From Bacillota bacterium (GTDB taxonomy: Bacteria; Bacillota; Clostridia; Lachnospirales; Lachnospiraceae), in the NCBI GenBank assembly GCA_023421075.1, contig JAEZUM010000079.1:1-64000 (forward strand): DNA of 64,000 nucleotides. Reading direction: 5' to 3'. Both the position numbers and the translations under genes were made by a program. Position 1 is the first letter of the stretch, and each line of letters starts with the position of its first letter. Below the pieces are notes generated by a model, which worked only from the letters and a program-made list of their open reading frames with translations, was not told where the DNA came from and made no database searches. Of the stretch, positions 27,734 to 36,201 are shown piece by piece.

Positions 27734-28297
27734 ATGAAACTAAAATACTATATGAGGGGCTTAGGAATCGGTATTATCCTTACGACCCTGATATTAATCA
27801 TAGCGAATCCAAAAGATAAGATATCGGATGCAGAGATAAGAGAAAGAGCGAAGGCTCTAGGCATGGTGGATCAGAAGGATAAATCACTGAGTGAGGTTCT
27901 TGAGAACAGCAAGTTGACTTTAGCGCCTACGGTTGCTCCGACCAGTGCCCCTTCTCCGGAACCTACAATGGCACCGGAGTCAACGCAGGAGCCGACTGCG
28001 ACTCCAGAACCATCACCAACTCCGAAGCCCACACCGACTCCGGTGGTAGAGATACCGGAGGATGATAGTAGAGACGGTGAGAACAATGGTGAACTTGTGA
28101 CCTTTTCCGTTGAGCCCGGAATGTCTTCCGGTAAGGTTGCTGCAATGCTGGTAGAAGAGGGATTAATCAAGGATGCAGATGAGTTCAATCAATTTATTGT
28201 TAAGGAAGGAAAGGCTAGTATTATCCGTGTAGGCACTTATACCTTACCAAAGGGAGCAAGCTATGAGGATATTGTAATGAAAATCACAACAAAATAA
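27734..28297 (+). CDS. membrane-anchored protein with MltG N-terminal-like subdomain, no catalytic domain
   Basis: 187 aa. An N-terminal TM helix (about residues 10-26) is followed by a Thr/Pro-rich linker with repeated 'TPEPSPTPKPTPTP' units and a C-terminal ~60-residue domain ('VEPGMSSGKVAAMLVEEGLIKDADEFNQFI', 'RVGTYTLPKGASYEDIVMKI') that looks like the LysM-like N-terminal subdomain of MltG/YceG transglycosylases. The catalytic domain of MltG (with its active-site Glu) is absent. An extracytoplasmic peptidoglycan-binding role is likely; it is not expected to be an enzyme. Confidence 0.7.
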   Translation: MKLKYYMRGLGIGIILTTLILIIANPKDKISDAEIRERAKALGMVDQKDKSLSEVLENSKLTLAPTVAPTSAPSPEPTMAPESTQEPTATPEPSPTPKPTPTPVVEIPEDDSRDGENNGELVTFSVEPGMSSGKVAAMLVEEGLIKDADEFNQFIVKEGKASIIRVGTYTLPKGASYEDIVMKITTK

Positions 28298-28305
28298 ATT
28301 AGTAC

Positions 28306-28334
28306 TTGTCATCCAGATAATGTTATGTTATAAT
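28306..28334 (+). promoter_or_regulatory. sigma-A promoter for rpsB-tsf
   Basis: TTGTCA (28306-28311), 17-bp spacer, TATAAT (28329-28334). This is a strong match and gives a leader of about 105 nt before rpsB, in which CCTTA/TAAGG can form a small hairpin. It separates the translation genes from fla/che transcription. Confidence 0.8.
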
Positions 28335-28444
28335 TTCGTAGTCAAATTACACGCATATGGATTCAATAGCAAGGTGCCTTATGATCTTAAGGTCTGCTAA
28401 GGATATGAAGTATGCGGAAGAAAACAACCAAATGGAGGTATATT

Positions 28445-29200
28445 ATGAGCGTTATTTCAATGAAGCAGTTATTGGAAGCCGGTGTACATTTCGGACACCA
28501 GACAAGAAGATGGAACCCTAAAATGGCGGAGTACATCTACACAGAGAGAAATGGTATTTATATCATCGACTTACAGAAGTCTGTAGGTAAGGTTGATGAA
28601 GCTTACACAGCAATTAAGAATGTTGTTGCTGATGGCGGATCCATTCTTTTCGTAGGTACTAAGAAGCAGGCACAGGATGCAGTTAAGTCTGAGGCTGAGC
28701 GTTGCAGCATGTTCTTCGTAAATGAGAGATGGTTAGGTGGTATGTTAACTAACTTCAAGACCATCAGAAGCAGAATTGAGAGATTAAGAGAAATCGAAAG
28801 AATGTCTGAGGATGGTACCTTTGATGTTCTTCCTAAAAAAGAAGTTATTGAGCTCAAGAAGGAATGGGAAAAGCTTGAGAAAAACCTTGGCGGTATTAAG
28901 AACATGAAGAAGATTCCGGATGCTATCTTCGTAGTTGATCCTAAGAAGGAAAGAATTTGTATTCAGGAAGCTCATACCCTTGGTATTCCGTTGATTGGTA
29001 TTGCAGATACTAACTGCGATCCTGAAGAATTAGACTTTGTAATCCCCGGTAATGATGATGCTATCAGAGCGGTTAAGTTAATCGTTTCTAAGATGGCAGA
29101 TGCTGTAATCGAAGCGAACCAGGGTGTTCAGTTAACTGATTCATCCAGCGCTGATAGCGATGATGCAGAAGTTAGCATGGATGATGCTGTTACCGAATAA
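28445..29200 (+). CDS. rpsB: 30S ribosomal protein S2
   Basis: 251 aa. S2 binds the small subunit late in assembly. 'MSVISMKQLLEAGVHFGHQTRRWNPKM' and 'FVNERWLGGMLTNFKTI' are the family signatures, and the C-terminus is acidic. ATG 28445 is 6 nt after GGAGG; an upstream in-frame ATG at 28412 is not family-like. It starts a strong promoter-driven rpsB-tsf unit. Confidence 0.97.
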   Translation: MSVISMKQLLEAGVHFGHQTRRWNPKMAEYIYTERNGIYIIDLQKSVGKVDEAYTAIKNVVADGGSILFVGTKKQAQDAVKSEAERCSMFFVNERWLGGMLTNFKTIRSRIERLREIERMSEDGTFDVLPKKEVIELKKEWEKLEKNLGGIKNMKKIPDAIFVVDPKKERICIQEAHTLGIPLIGIADTNCDPEELDFVIPGNDDAIRAVKLIVSKMADAVIEANQGVQLTDSSSADSDDAEVSMDDAVTE

Positions 29201-29315
29201 AGTCCACGATAAACAGATTAGTTAATTGAGCTTAAGATATTACCCTTTGGCTCCTGATCTGCGTAATTCTCATAAAATAAGAATTAAATTCTTTAATAAA
29301 ATGGAGGAATATACG

Positions 29316-30248
29316 ATGGAAGTTACCGCTAGTATGGTAAAAGATTTAAGAGAAATGACCGGTGCCGGAATGATGGATTGCAAGAAGGCTCTTGCAGCTA
29401 CTGATGGCGATATGGATAAAGCAGTTGAGTTCTTAAGAGAAAAAGGACTTGCTGCAGCTGAGAAGAAGGCTGGTAGAATTGCAGCAGAAGGTATCGTTGA
29501 TACTTGCGTACTTGCTGATGGCAAGGTTGCATCTATCGTTGAAGTTAACAGTGAGACAGACTTCGTAGCGAAGAATGAGAAGTTCAGAGATTTCGTTGCA
29601 GCAGTTGCTAAGCAGGCTGCAGAGACTACAACTACTGATCTTGATACTTTCCTCGCTGAGAAGTGGGCACTGGATACTTCTAAGACAGTGAAGGAAGAAT
29701 TATCTTCTATGATCGCTATTATCGGCGAGAACATGAATATCAGAAGATTTGAGAGAGTTAATGCTGAGAATGGTTTTGTAATGTCTTACATCCATGGCGG
29801 CGGTAGAATCGGTATTCTTGTAGATGTTAATTGCTCTGTTAACAATGAAGAAGTTCAGGAAGCAGCTAAAAATGTTGCAATGCAGATCGCTGCATTATCT
29901 CCGAAGTATGTTGATCAGTCTGAGATTTCTGCTGATTTCATTGCTCATGAGAAGAACATTCTGAAGGCTCAGATCATGAACGATCCTGCTAATTCCAAGA
30001 AGCCCGAGAATATCATCGAGAAGATGTTAGAAGGCCGTCTTAACAAGGAATTAAAGGAATTCTGTCTTGTTGATCAGGTTTATGTAAAGGATAGTGAATT
30101 ATCTGTTGGACAGTACCTTGCTAACGTATCCAAGCAGGTTGGCGCTTCTATGACAATCAAGAAATTCGTTCGTTTTGAAACAGGCGAAGGTCTTGAGAAG
30201 AAGAGCGAAAACTTCGCAGAGGAAGTTGCAAGACAGATGGGTCAATAA
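29316..30248 (+). CDS. tsf: translation elongation factor Ts
   Basis: 310 aa. EF-Ts regenerates EF-Tu-GTP. 'VKDLREMTGAGMMDCKKALA' and 'SETDFVAKNEKFRDF' are signature motifs. ATG 29316 is 8 nt after GGAGG (29303-29307); upstream in-frame ATGs are not family-like. A hairpin and terminator follow at 30262-30391. Confidence 0.97.
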   Translation: MEVTASMVKDLREMTGAGMMDCKKALAATDGDMDKAVEFLREKGLAAAEKKAGRIAAEGIVDTCVLADGKVASIVEVNSETDFVAKNEKFRDFVAAVAKQAAETTTTDLDTFLAEKWALDTSKTVKEELSSMIAIIGENMNIRRFERVNAENGFVMSYIHGGGRIGILVDVNCSVNNEEVQEAAKNVAMQIAALSPKYVDQSEISADFIAHEKNILKAQIMNDPANSKKPENIIEKMLEGRLNKELKEFCLVDQVYVKDSELSVGQYLANVSKQVGASMTIKKFVRFETGEGLEKKSENFAEEVARQMGQ

Positions 30249-30261
30249 TTCTCTGCTGAGA

Positions 30262-30309
30262 AGCATCTTCCGTAGAATTTGCGTAGCAAATTTCAACGGG
30301 AAGCTTGCT
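30262..30309. repeat. imperfect hairpin after tsf with TGCGTAGCA core
   Basis: AATTTGC (30276-30282) and GCAAATT (30286-30292) pair around GTA; CTTCCGT pairs with ACGGGAAG with one bulge, and AGCA with TGCT. The core resembles the AAGTTTGCGAAGCGAACTTT-type hairpins in the array at 35207-35361. Confidence 0.6.
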
Positions 30310-30347
30310 AAACAGAATTTATTACCATATATGATAATTGTATAATG

Positions 30348-30391
30348 AAAGCCTACAACTTAATCATTTTATTGGGTTGTAGGCTTTTTTG
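30348..30391 (+). terminator. intrinsic terminator after tsf
   Basis: AAAGCCTACAAC (30348-30359) pairs with GTTGTAGGCTTT (30376-30387), a perfect 12-bp stem, followed by T residues. It ends rpsB-tsf transcription before the GNAT gene. Confidence 0.9.
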
Positions 30392-30528
30392 TAATTCCTA
30401 TAATGAAAGAAAAAACAGAGTAATGTGACCCTTCTTATGATGGAATTATTTCTATATTCATAAAGTATAGTGGATTCAATTGAAAAAATATTGTATGATA
30501 GTAGCATTAAACTTATAGGGGGGGAATT

Positions 30529-31389
30529 ATGATTAAAAAAATGACAAAGGAATACGAACAAGAATTAACAGAGTTTCTTTGTATTAATAATAGTAAGAAA
30601 GAAAGTTATATTGCTTGGCTGCCGGATAATTTTGAGGAAATATCCGGGTTGAATAAAGAAAATTTTAACCTTTGTATAGAAGAAGACCGTATAGTAGGGT
30701 GTTTAGGAATCTATCTGTCCGTTGAACAGAAGGTGGCCAGACTTCTGGGACCGATGATCCTTCCCCAATATTTTATGCAATATGCAGATTTGTTATATGA
30801 AAAATGTATGCATGAGCTGCCACCGAATACCATGGAGGTTAAGATTGCATTCTTCAGCTATAATGAGTTATGCATGCGATGGTGCGAAAGGACCGGGTTT
30901 ACTCTTTATAATGCGGAGAGGACAATGATCTATTCAAAGGAAATTGGGCAAATCAATGAGATAGATCGGGGTGATTACACCAACTCCCATATTCGTGCCT
31001 TTGAGCCGCGGGATAAGGAGGGGGTAGCCTTGGTACATCCGAAGGGAGTGTTTTATACCCTGGACGAGTTGGTAGGAGCGATATCGGATCGTAATCATCT
31101 GTTATTAGCACTTCAAGGCAATGAAGTTATGGGATATGTGTTTTATGAGGTTACAACGGACAAGTCGATTGGTGAAATAACACTTCTACATGTGAAGGAA
31201 GGCGCCAGAGGAAAGGGAATTGGAAGGAGCTTGCTTACCGCAGCAATCCGTAATTTAGAGCAGGAGCAGGTCGGTGAAATCGGTATTAATGTTCGGGTAG
31301 AGAATGAAGGAGCATTTCGATTGTATTCCAAGATGGGCTTTGTGGAGAAGGAAACGATTCTTGCTTATCGAAAAGTGCTGGCTGAGTAG
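30529..31389 (+). CDS. GNAT family N-acetyltransferase
   Basis: 286 aa. The C-terminal half has the GNAT acetyl-CoA motif A 'VKEGARGKGIGRSLLTAAI' and 'NVRVENEGAFRLYSKMGF'. The N-terminal half looks like a second, diverged GNAT-type fold. The substrate is unknown. It sits alone between the tsf terminator and another terminator at 31391, so it is probably transcribed by itself. The GGGGGGAATT ribosome site is good. Confidence 0.8.
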   Translation: MIKKMTKEYEQELTEFLCINNSKKESYIAWLPDNFEEISGLNKENFNLCIEEDRIVGCLGIYLSVEQKVARLLGPMILPQYFMQYADLLYEKCMHELPPNTMEVKIAFFSYNELCMRWCERTGFTLYNAERTMIYSKEIGQINEIDRGDYTNSHIRAFEPRDKEGVALVHPKGVFYTLDELVGAISDRNHLLLALQGNEVMGYVFYEVTTDKSIGEITLLHVKEGARGKGIGRSLLTAAIRNLEQEQVGEIGINVRVENEGAFRLYSKMGFVEKETILAYRKVLAE

Positions 31390-31390
31390 C

Positions 31391-31445
31391 AAGGTGTCAC
31401 TGCAGGAATTGGGAAACACTTGAAATACAGCGTGATACCTTTTTG
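31391..31445 (+). terminator. intrinsic terminator after the acetyltransferase
   Basis: AAGGTGTCAC (31391-31400) pairs with GTGATACCTT (31432-31441), one G-U wobble, followed by T-rich sequence. The loop is long (~31 nt), but an inner TG/CA pair supports it. Confidence 0.7.
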
Positions 31446-31525
31446 TCTGTTTTTTTGAAAACCAGTTTTTTTTCTATTCAAAATGTGATAGAATTATTTA
31501 GAGAATTTGAACTAGGGGTGACGTT

Positions 31526-32653
31526 TTGACGGAAAATATTAACGATACGAATCGAAATAAAGAAACAGACAGCACTGGCTGTAATAATAGAAGAAAACGT
31601 GTGAATCGTATAAAAGCAGCAATTGTTATCTTGGTTATAATCCTTCTAGTTTTACCGACAATTTGCTGTATTATTTTGGGCTTACAGGTAAACAGGCTTC
31701 AAAGACAAATGAATGATTTGCTTAGTTTACATAGTCAATATGGTTTAAGATACAGCAGTAGTGATGGTGAAGTTCATGCATATGCTGCAGAATTGACAGA
31801 AGAATTACCGGATGACTCGGGTCATACGGTCGGAGCTGCTACCTCAGAGGAAGGCTCCGGTTCTTTGATCAGTGATTCGTCTACCGTTATTTCAGACCAG
31901 ATTGACGAAGTGAGTGCTTCGGATGAAGAGCAAGCAGTAACGAAAGAGTCCGAGAAGGAAGAGGCGAATAAGAAGAAGGCTGCTCACGGGCAAAAGGATA
32001 AGAAGGAGGGTAAATATGCTGATAAAAAAGTATATTTGACCTTTGATGACGGCCCAAGCATATATACCGATGATATCCTGGACATTCTGGCTGAGTATAA
32101 GGTAAAGGCTACATTTTTCGTCGTTGGTAAGACCGATGATAGCTCAAAGAAATTATATCAGAGGATTGTGAACGAGGGACACACCTTAGGTATGCATTCC
32201 TATTCCCACCAATATTCAAAAATATATAATTCCGTAGAAGATTTTGAGAAGGACTTTACAAAACTATGGAAATTGTTATATGATACTACTGGGTACAAGC
32301 CTTCTATTTTCCGCTTTCCGGGGGGAAGTGACAATATGGTCAATAAGAATGGGATGGAGGACTTCATTCGATATCTGAATGACGCTAACATTGTTTATTT
32401 TGATTGGAACGTATTGAATGGAGATGCGACAGGTGTTGAGTATACGAAGAAGCAATTAATCGACAATGTCCTTAATGGAGTTGATACCAAGGAGAATTCC
32501 ATTGTTCTTCTGCATGATGCGCAGACGAAGGAAACCACGGTAGAATCATTACCCGGTCTATTGGATAAATTGATATCAGAGGGTGCCAGGATACTACCTT
32601 TGGATGAGGATGTTGTACCGATTCAAATGATTAAAGCCGATACGATCAAATAA
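31526..32653 (+). CDS. membrane-anchored polysaccharide deacetylase (NodB family)
   Basis: 375 aa from a TTG start, 5 nt after AGGGGTG. A TM anchor (about residues 32-52) is followed by a polar Glu/Lys-rich linker and a NodB domain from about residue 165: motif 1 'VYLTFDDGPS', motif 2 'GMHSYSHQ' (H-x-x-x-H) and 'FRFPGGSDN'. Such enzymes remove acetyl groups from peptidoglycan GlcNAc (PgdA-like) or other surface glycans. The exact substrate is not shown. An extended -10 (TGATAGAAT) lies near 31486-31494. Confidence 0.85.
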   Translation: MTENINDTNRNKETDSTGCNNRRKRVNRIKAAIVILVIILLVLPTICCIILGLQVNRLQRQMNDLLSLHSQYGLRYSSSDGEVHAYAAELTEELPDDSGHTVGAATSEEGSGSLISDSSTVISDQIDEVSASDEEQAVTKESEKEEANKKKAAHGQKDKKEGKYADKKVYLTFDDGPSIYTDDILDILAEYKVKATFFVVGKTDDSSKKLYQRIVNEGHTLGMHSYSHQYSKIYNSVEDFEKDFTKLWKLLYDTTGYKPSIFRFPGGSDNMVNKNGMEDFIRYLNDANIVYFDWNVLNGDATGVEYTKKQLIDNVLNGVDTKENSIVLLHDAQTKETTVESLPGLLDKLISEGARILPLDEDVVPIQMIKADTIK

Positions 32654-32681
32654 AACCAAGAAACAGGGAGGTATTTAGCGA

Positions 32682-33551
32682 ATGGGTTTTTTTAAGGATT
32701 TTAAAGAAGACATATCACAGGCAGTAAATGAATTATTGCCGGAGGAGGAAGCTGGTACAGAGGAGACGCAGGAGCAGCTCGTGAATACGTTGGATTCTGA
32801 TGAAAGTAATTCAGAGGAAGTTTCGGATAACGAGAAGATGAAGGAATGGCTGGAGGAGTTTGCCGGAGATGAGACGGATCTTATTGACAGCGAAGAAGTT
32901 CTGATGGACGACGAGCTTGATGGTGAACCTGAGGTGACTGAATTTGAAGAAAATACATTAGAATTAGAGGAAGAAGAGGGCGAAAACATGGATGATAATG
33001 TAGATCTTGAGTTATTAGAGGCATTAAATGCTGACGAGGAAGCTGAGGTAGGCAGTGAAGCTAAGGAAAAGTCGATGCCGAAATTACGTTCCACAGCAGT
33101 TGCAAATGATGATGAAGTTACAGTAATCACAAAGGGAACAACGATAAACGGAAGTATATCCTCTGACGGCTCACTGGAGATTAACGGTACCATCACCGGA
33201 GATGTAGAATGCTTAGGTAAATTATCGATTACCGGCAAGATTGTGGGTAATTCATCTGCAGCAGAGGTTTATGTAAATACAGAGCGTCTGGAGGGATGTA
33301 TTACCAGTGAGGGTAGTGTAAAGGTTGGTCTTGGCACAGTAATCATTGGTGATATTGTAGCTACCTCCGGTGTTATTGCAGGTGCGGTTAAGGGAGAGAT
33401 TGATGTGAATGGTCCGATCGTAATCGACTCAACTGCAATTATCAAGGGAAATATTAAAGCAAAATCTGTTCAAATCAATAACGGTGCAGTGATCGAAGGA
33501 TTCTGCTCCTTAAGCTACTCCTCTGTTGATGTGGATAACATCTTTGAATAA
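32682..33551 (+). CDS. bactofilin-family polymer-forming protein
   Basis: 289 aa. The N-terminal ~150 residues are very acidic (Glu/Asp-rich). The C-terminal part is a bactofilin beta-helix with tandem ~18-residue hydrophobic repeats: 'VITKGTTINGSISSDGSLEI', 'NGTITGDVECLGKLSITGKI', 'GLGTVIIGDIVATSGVIAG'. Bactofilins build cytoskeletal scaffolds for cell-wall and shape processes. It follows the polysaccharide deacetylase by 28 bp and may be co-transcribed. Confidence 0.85.
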   Translation: MGFFKDFKEDISQAVNELLPEEEAGTEETQEQLVNTLDSDESNSEEVSDNEKMKEWLEEFAGDETDLIDSEEVLMDDELDGEPEVTEFEENTLELEEEEGENMDDNVDLELLEALNADEEAEVGSEAKEKSMPKLRSTAVANDDEVTVITKGTTINGSISSDGSLEINGTITGDVECLGKLSITGKIVGNSSAAEVYVNTERLEGCITSEGSVKVGLGTVIIGDIVATSGVIAGAVKGEIDVNGPIVIDSTAIIKGNIKAKSVQINNGAVIEGFCSLSYSSVDVDNIFE

Positions 33552-33792
33552 TGAATTATTTCATTAATTTGTTCTGGTAATACGGAATGTTTTGTGGTAA
33601 ATTATTATAGAATGTTTTGTATGTGATATTGACACAATTTATCGTCATCATCAGGAAATTTAATGATTTACCATTCGAGGCATACGAAAAACTGCTCTTT
33701 CCTCAAAGAAGAGTAACCGAATTGATACCAAGGGGTATGGATTTCGTCTTTAAAATCTTCGCGGCCTCGCTAAGTCAGCATGGAGGAATAGT

Positions 33793-34497
33793 ATGAAAGC
33801 ATATGAAAGAGTTCTGCTTAAATTAAGCGGAGAAGCCTTAGCAGGAAATAAGAGAACCGGTTTCTGCGAGGAGACCTGTATCGGTGTTGCAAAACAGGTG
33901 AAGCAATTAGTTGAGAGTGGTATCCAGGTTAGCATAGTAATTGGCGGAGGTAACTTCTGGAGAGGGAGAACCAGCGAGACCATTGACCGTACAAAAGCAG
34001 ATCAGATTGGAATGCTGGCAACGGTTATGAATTGTATCTATGTATCTGAGATATTTCGTCATGTAGGCATGAAAACAAAGGTGTTTACACCATTTGCCTG
34101 TGGAAGTATGACGGAGCTTTTCTCCAAGGATAATGTTACCGATTGTATGAAACAAGGCGGGGTAGCATTCTTGGCAGGAGGAACCGGACACCCTTATTTC
34201 TCGACCGATACGGCTACCGTTCTTCGTGCAGTAGAATTGGATTGTGATATCATATTAATGGCCAGAGCTGTAGATGGTGTATATGACAGTGATCCGAAGA
34301 AGAATCCGGATGCTAAGAAGTTTGATGAGATCGCATTACAGGATGTTCTCGATAAAAAACTCGGTGTTGTGGATATGACAGCAACCGTACTGTGTATCGA
34401 AAATAAGATGCCGATTCTTTTATTCGGTTTGTCCGAAGAGGATAGTATCGTTCTTGCTGCTAAGGGTCTGTCTAACGGAACCAGAATGACAATATAG
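33793..34497 (+). CDS. pyrH: UMP kinase
   Basis: 234 aa. UMP kinase makes UDP for nucleotide and sugar-nucleotide synthesis. 'RVLLKLSGEALAG' and 'SIVIGGGNFWRGR' bind phosphates, and 'DCDIILMARAVDGVYDSDPKK' is the kinase-specific segment. The 240-bp gap before it holds no clear gene; it has a TTGACA at 33629 with no well-placed -10, and small hairpins (CTCTT/AAGAG, ATACC/GGTAT). frr follows. Confidence 0.97.
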   Translation: MKAYERVLLKLSGEALAGNKRTGFCEETCIGVAKQVKQLVESGIQVSIVIGGGNFWRGRTSETIDRTKADQIGMLATVMNCIYVSEIFRHVGMKTKVFTPFACGSMTELFSKDNVTDCMKQGGVAFLAGGTGHPYFSTDTATVLRAVELDCDIILMARAVDGVYDSDPKKNPDAKKFDEIALQDVLDKKLGVVDMTATVLCIENKMPILLFGLSEEDSIVLAAKGLSNGTRMTI

Positions 34498-34527
34498 GAT
34501 TTTAATAAATTTAATGGAGGGATGAAA

Positions 34528-35082
34528 ATGGATGCAAAGCTGGAACAATTCAGTTCAAAAATGATTAAAACGGTGGAGACATTAAAGGAAGAGTATTCCA
34601 CGATACGTGCGGGCAGAGCAAATCCTCATCTTTTAGATAAACTTAGAGTGGATTATTATGGACAGCCTTCCCCGTTACAATCGGTAGCCAATGTTTCTGT
34701 TCCCGAGGCAAGAGTCATTCAGATACAGCCGTGGGAAAGTAAGTTAATCAGAGAAATTGAGAAAGCAATCATTAATTCTGATTTGGGATTAACACCAAGC
34801 AACGACGGAAAGATAATTCGCCTCGTATTTCCTGAGCTTACAGAGGAAAGAAGAAAAGACTTGGTTAAGGATGTTAAGAAAAAAGCAGAGAATGCTAAGG
34901 TAGCAATCCGAAATGTTAGAAGAGATGCGAATGAACTCTTCAAGAAGCAGAACAAGGCCAGTGAGATCTCAGAGGATGAATTCAAACATCTTGAGGATAA
35001 TGTTCAAAAAATTACAGATCATTATATCGCTGAAATTGATCGCGTGATGGAAGATAAATCAAAGGAAATTCTTACGGTTTAA
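34528..35082 (+). CDS. frr: ribosome recycling factor
   Basis: 184 aa. RRF, with EF-G, splits post-termination ribosomes. 'TIRAGRANPHLLDKLRVDYYG' and 'PLTEERRKDLVKDVKKKAE'-type sequence are family hallmarks. ATG 34528 is 6 nt after GGAGGG; ATG 34522 is immediately next to it and less likely. Confidence 0.97.
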   Translation: MDAKLEQFSSKMIKTVETLKEEYSTIRAGRANPHLLDKLRVDYYGQPSPLQSVANVSVPEARVIQIQPWESKLIREIEKAIINSDLGLTPSNDGKIIRLVFPELTEERRKDLVKDVKKKAENAKVAIRNVRRDANELFKKQNKASEISEDEFKHLEDNVQKITDHYIAEIDRVMEDKSKEILTV

Positions 35083-35133
35083 TCGGATTAACCGGCGATA
35101 GAACGGAATGTATTTTATATTGGTGTGAATTTT

Positions 35134-35201
35134 GGGTGTTTCAAAAGTTTTATTCATGACAAGCGCATTGAGGATGAATAAAGTCTTCTTTTGAAACACC
35201 C
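35134..35201. repeat. strong 68-nt palindromic hairpin after frr
   Basis: GGGTGTTTCAAAAG (35134-35147) is perfectly complementary to CTTTTGAAACACCC (35188-35201), and inside TTTATTCAT (35149-35157) pairs with ATGAATAAA (35174-35182). The 3' side leads to TTATTAAT, a weak U-tract, so it may act as the frr terminator or as a REP-like palindrome. Confidence 0.75.
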
Positions 35202-35206
35202 TTATT

Positions 35207-35361
35207 AATACAGGATACATAAAGTTTGCGAAGCGAACTTTTTGAATACAGAATACACAAAAGTTTGCAATGCAACATATTGAATATAGGATATACAAGA
35301 AGTTTGTGTAACAAACATTTATGAATACAAGATACATAAAGTTTTCGATGCGAACTTTATG
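35207..35361. repeat. four-copy hairpin repeat array between frr and uppS
   Basis: Four units of 38, 38, 41 and 38 bp (35207-35244, 35245-35282, 35283-35323, 35324-35361) share the pattern AATACARGATACAYAAAGTTT...GCGAACTTTATG. Each contains a small inverted repeat such as AAAGTTTGC-GAA-GCGAACTTT. The array ends just before uppS and has no coding potential. Similar hairpin core after tsf at 30276-30292. Confidence 0.75.
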
Positions 35362-35376
35362 AATGGGAGAAATCAG

Positions 35377-36093
35377 ATGCAGGAAAATGAGTTAAACATA
35401 CCTAAGCATGTGGCAATCATCATGGACGGTAACGGCCGATGGGCTAAGAAAAAAAGAATGCCTAGAAATTATGGGCATACCCAGGGCAGTAAAAATGTAG
35501 AGAAAATCTGTGAAGATGCTTATAAAATGGGGATCGAGTATCTTACGGTATATGCATTTTCTACTGAGAATTGGATCAGACCTCAGGAGGAAGTCGAGGC
35601 ACTTATGAAACTGCTGTCGACCTATCTTGAGACCAGTATTAAAACAAGCACAAAGAATAATATGCGTGTTCGAATTATTGGAGATACCTCTAAATTACCG
35701 GAGGATTTACGGAAAAGTATAGTGGCACTGGAGGAGGCCTCTAAGAATAATACAGGGTTAAATTTCCAGGTCGCAATCAATTACGGGGGCAGAGATGAGC
35801 TGTTACGCGCTGCGAAGGCTCTTGCCATGGATGTGAAATTGAATAAAACAGAAATTGATCATATAGATGAGACACTTTTTGAAAAGTATCTGGATACCAA
35901 GGGAATTCCGAATCCGGATCTACTCATTCGTACCAGTGGAGAGCAAAGGCTATCGAATTTTCTTCTCTGGCAATTGGCTTATACCGAGTTTTATTTTCCG
36001 GAGGTACTTTGGCCGGATTTTGATAAAAAGGAATTAATCAAGGCAGTGGAATATTACAGCAGAAGAACCAGAAAATTCGGCGGTTTATCATAA
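35377..36093 (+). CDS. uppS: undecaprenyl diphosphate synthase
   Basis: 238 aa. UppS makes the C55 lipid carrier for peptidoglycan and capsule. 'HVAIIMDGNGRWAKKK' holds the catalytic Asp, followed by 'YGHTQGSKN', and 'LIRTSGEQRLSNFLLWQ' near the end is the family signature. ATG 35377 is 7 nt after GGGAG; ATG 35359 lies in the repeat array. cdsA follows after 108 bp, with a hairpin TAAGTACC/GGTACTTA (36115-36142). Confidence 0.96.
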   Translation: MQENELNIPKHVAIIMDGNGRWAKKKRMPRNYGHTQGSKNVEKICEDAYKMGIEYLTVYAFSTENWIRPQEEVEALMKLLSTYLETSIKTSTKNNMRVRIIGDTSKLPEDLRKSIVALEEASKNNTGLNFQVAINYGGRDELLRAAKALAMDVKLNKTEIDHIDETLFEKYLDTKGIPNPDLLIRTSGEQRLSNFLLWQLAYTEFYFPEVLWPDFDKKELIKAVEYYSRRTRKFGGLS

Positions 36094-36201
36094 ACCATCA
36101 AGCATATATTAAAGTAAGTACCTTTATTTATCTTGGTACTTAACATAACAAAAGAATAATGGAATTAAGCAGCTGTAGCATAGGCAGCATGGGAGGATAC
36201 G

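Noticed and set aside
33629..33660. TTGACA at 33629 as a pyrH promoter
   Set aside because: No acceptable -10 lies 16-18 bp downstream, so it was not listed.
35207..35361. CRISPR array between frr and uppS
   Set aside because: The units are whole tandem repeats without unique spacers, differ at many bases, and no cas genes are nearby.
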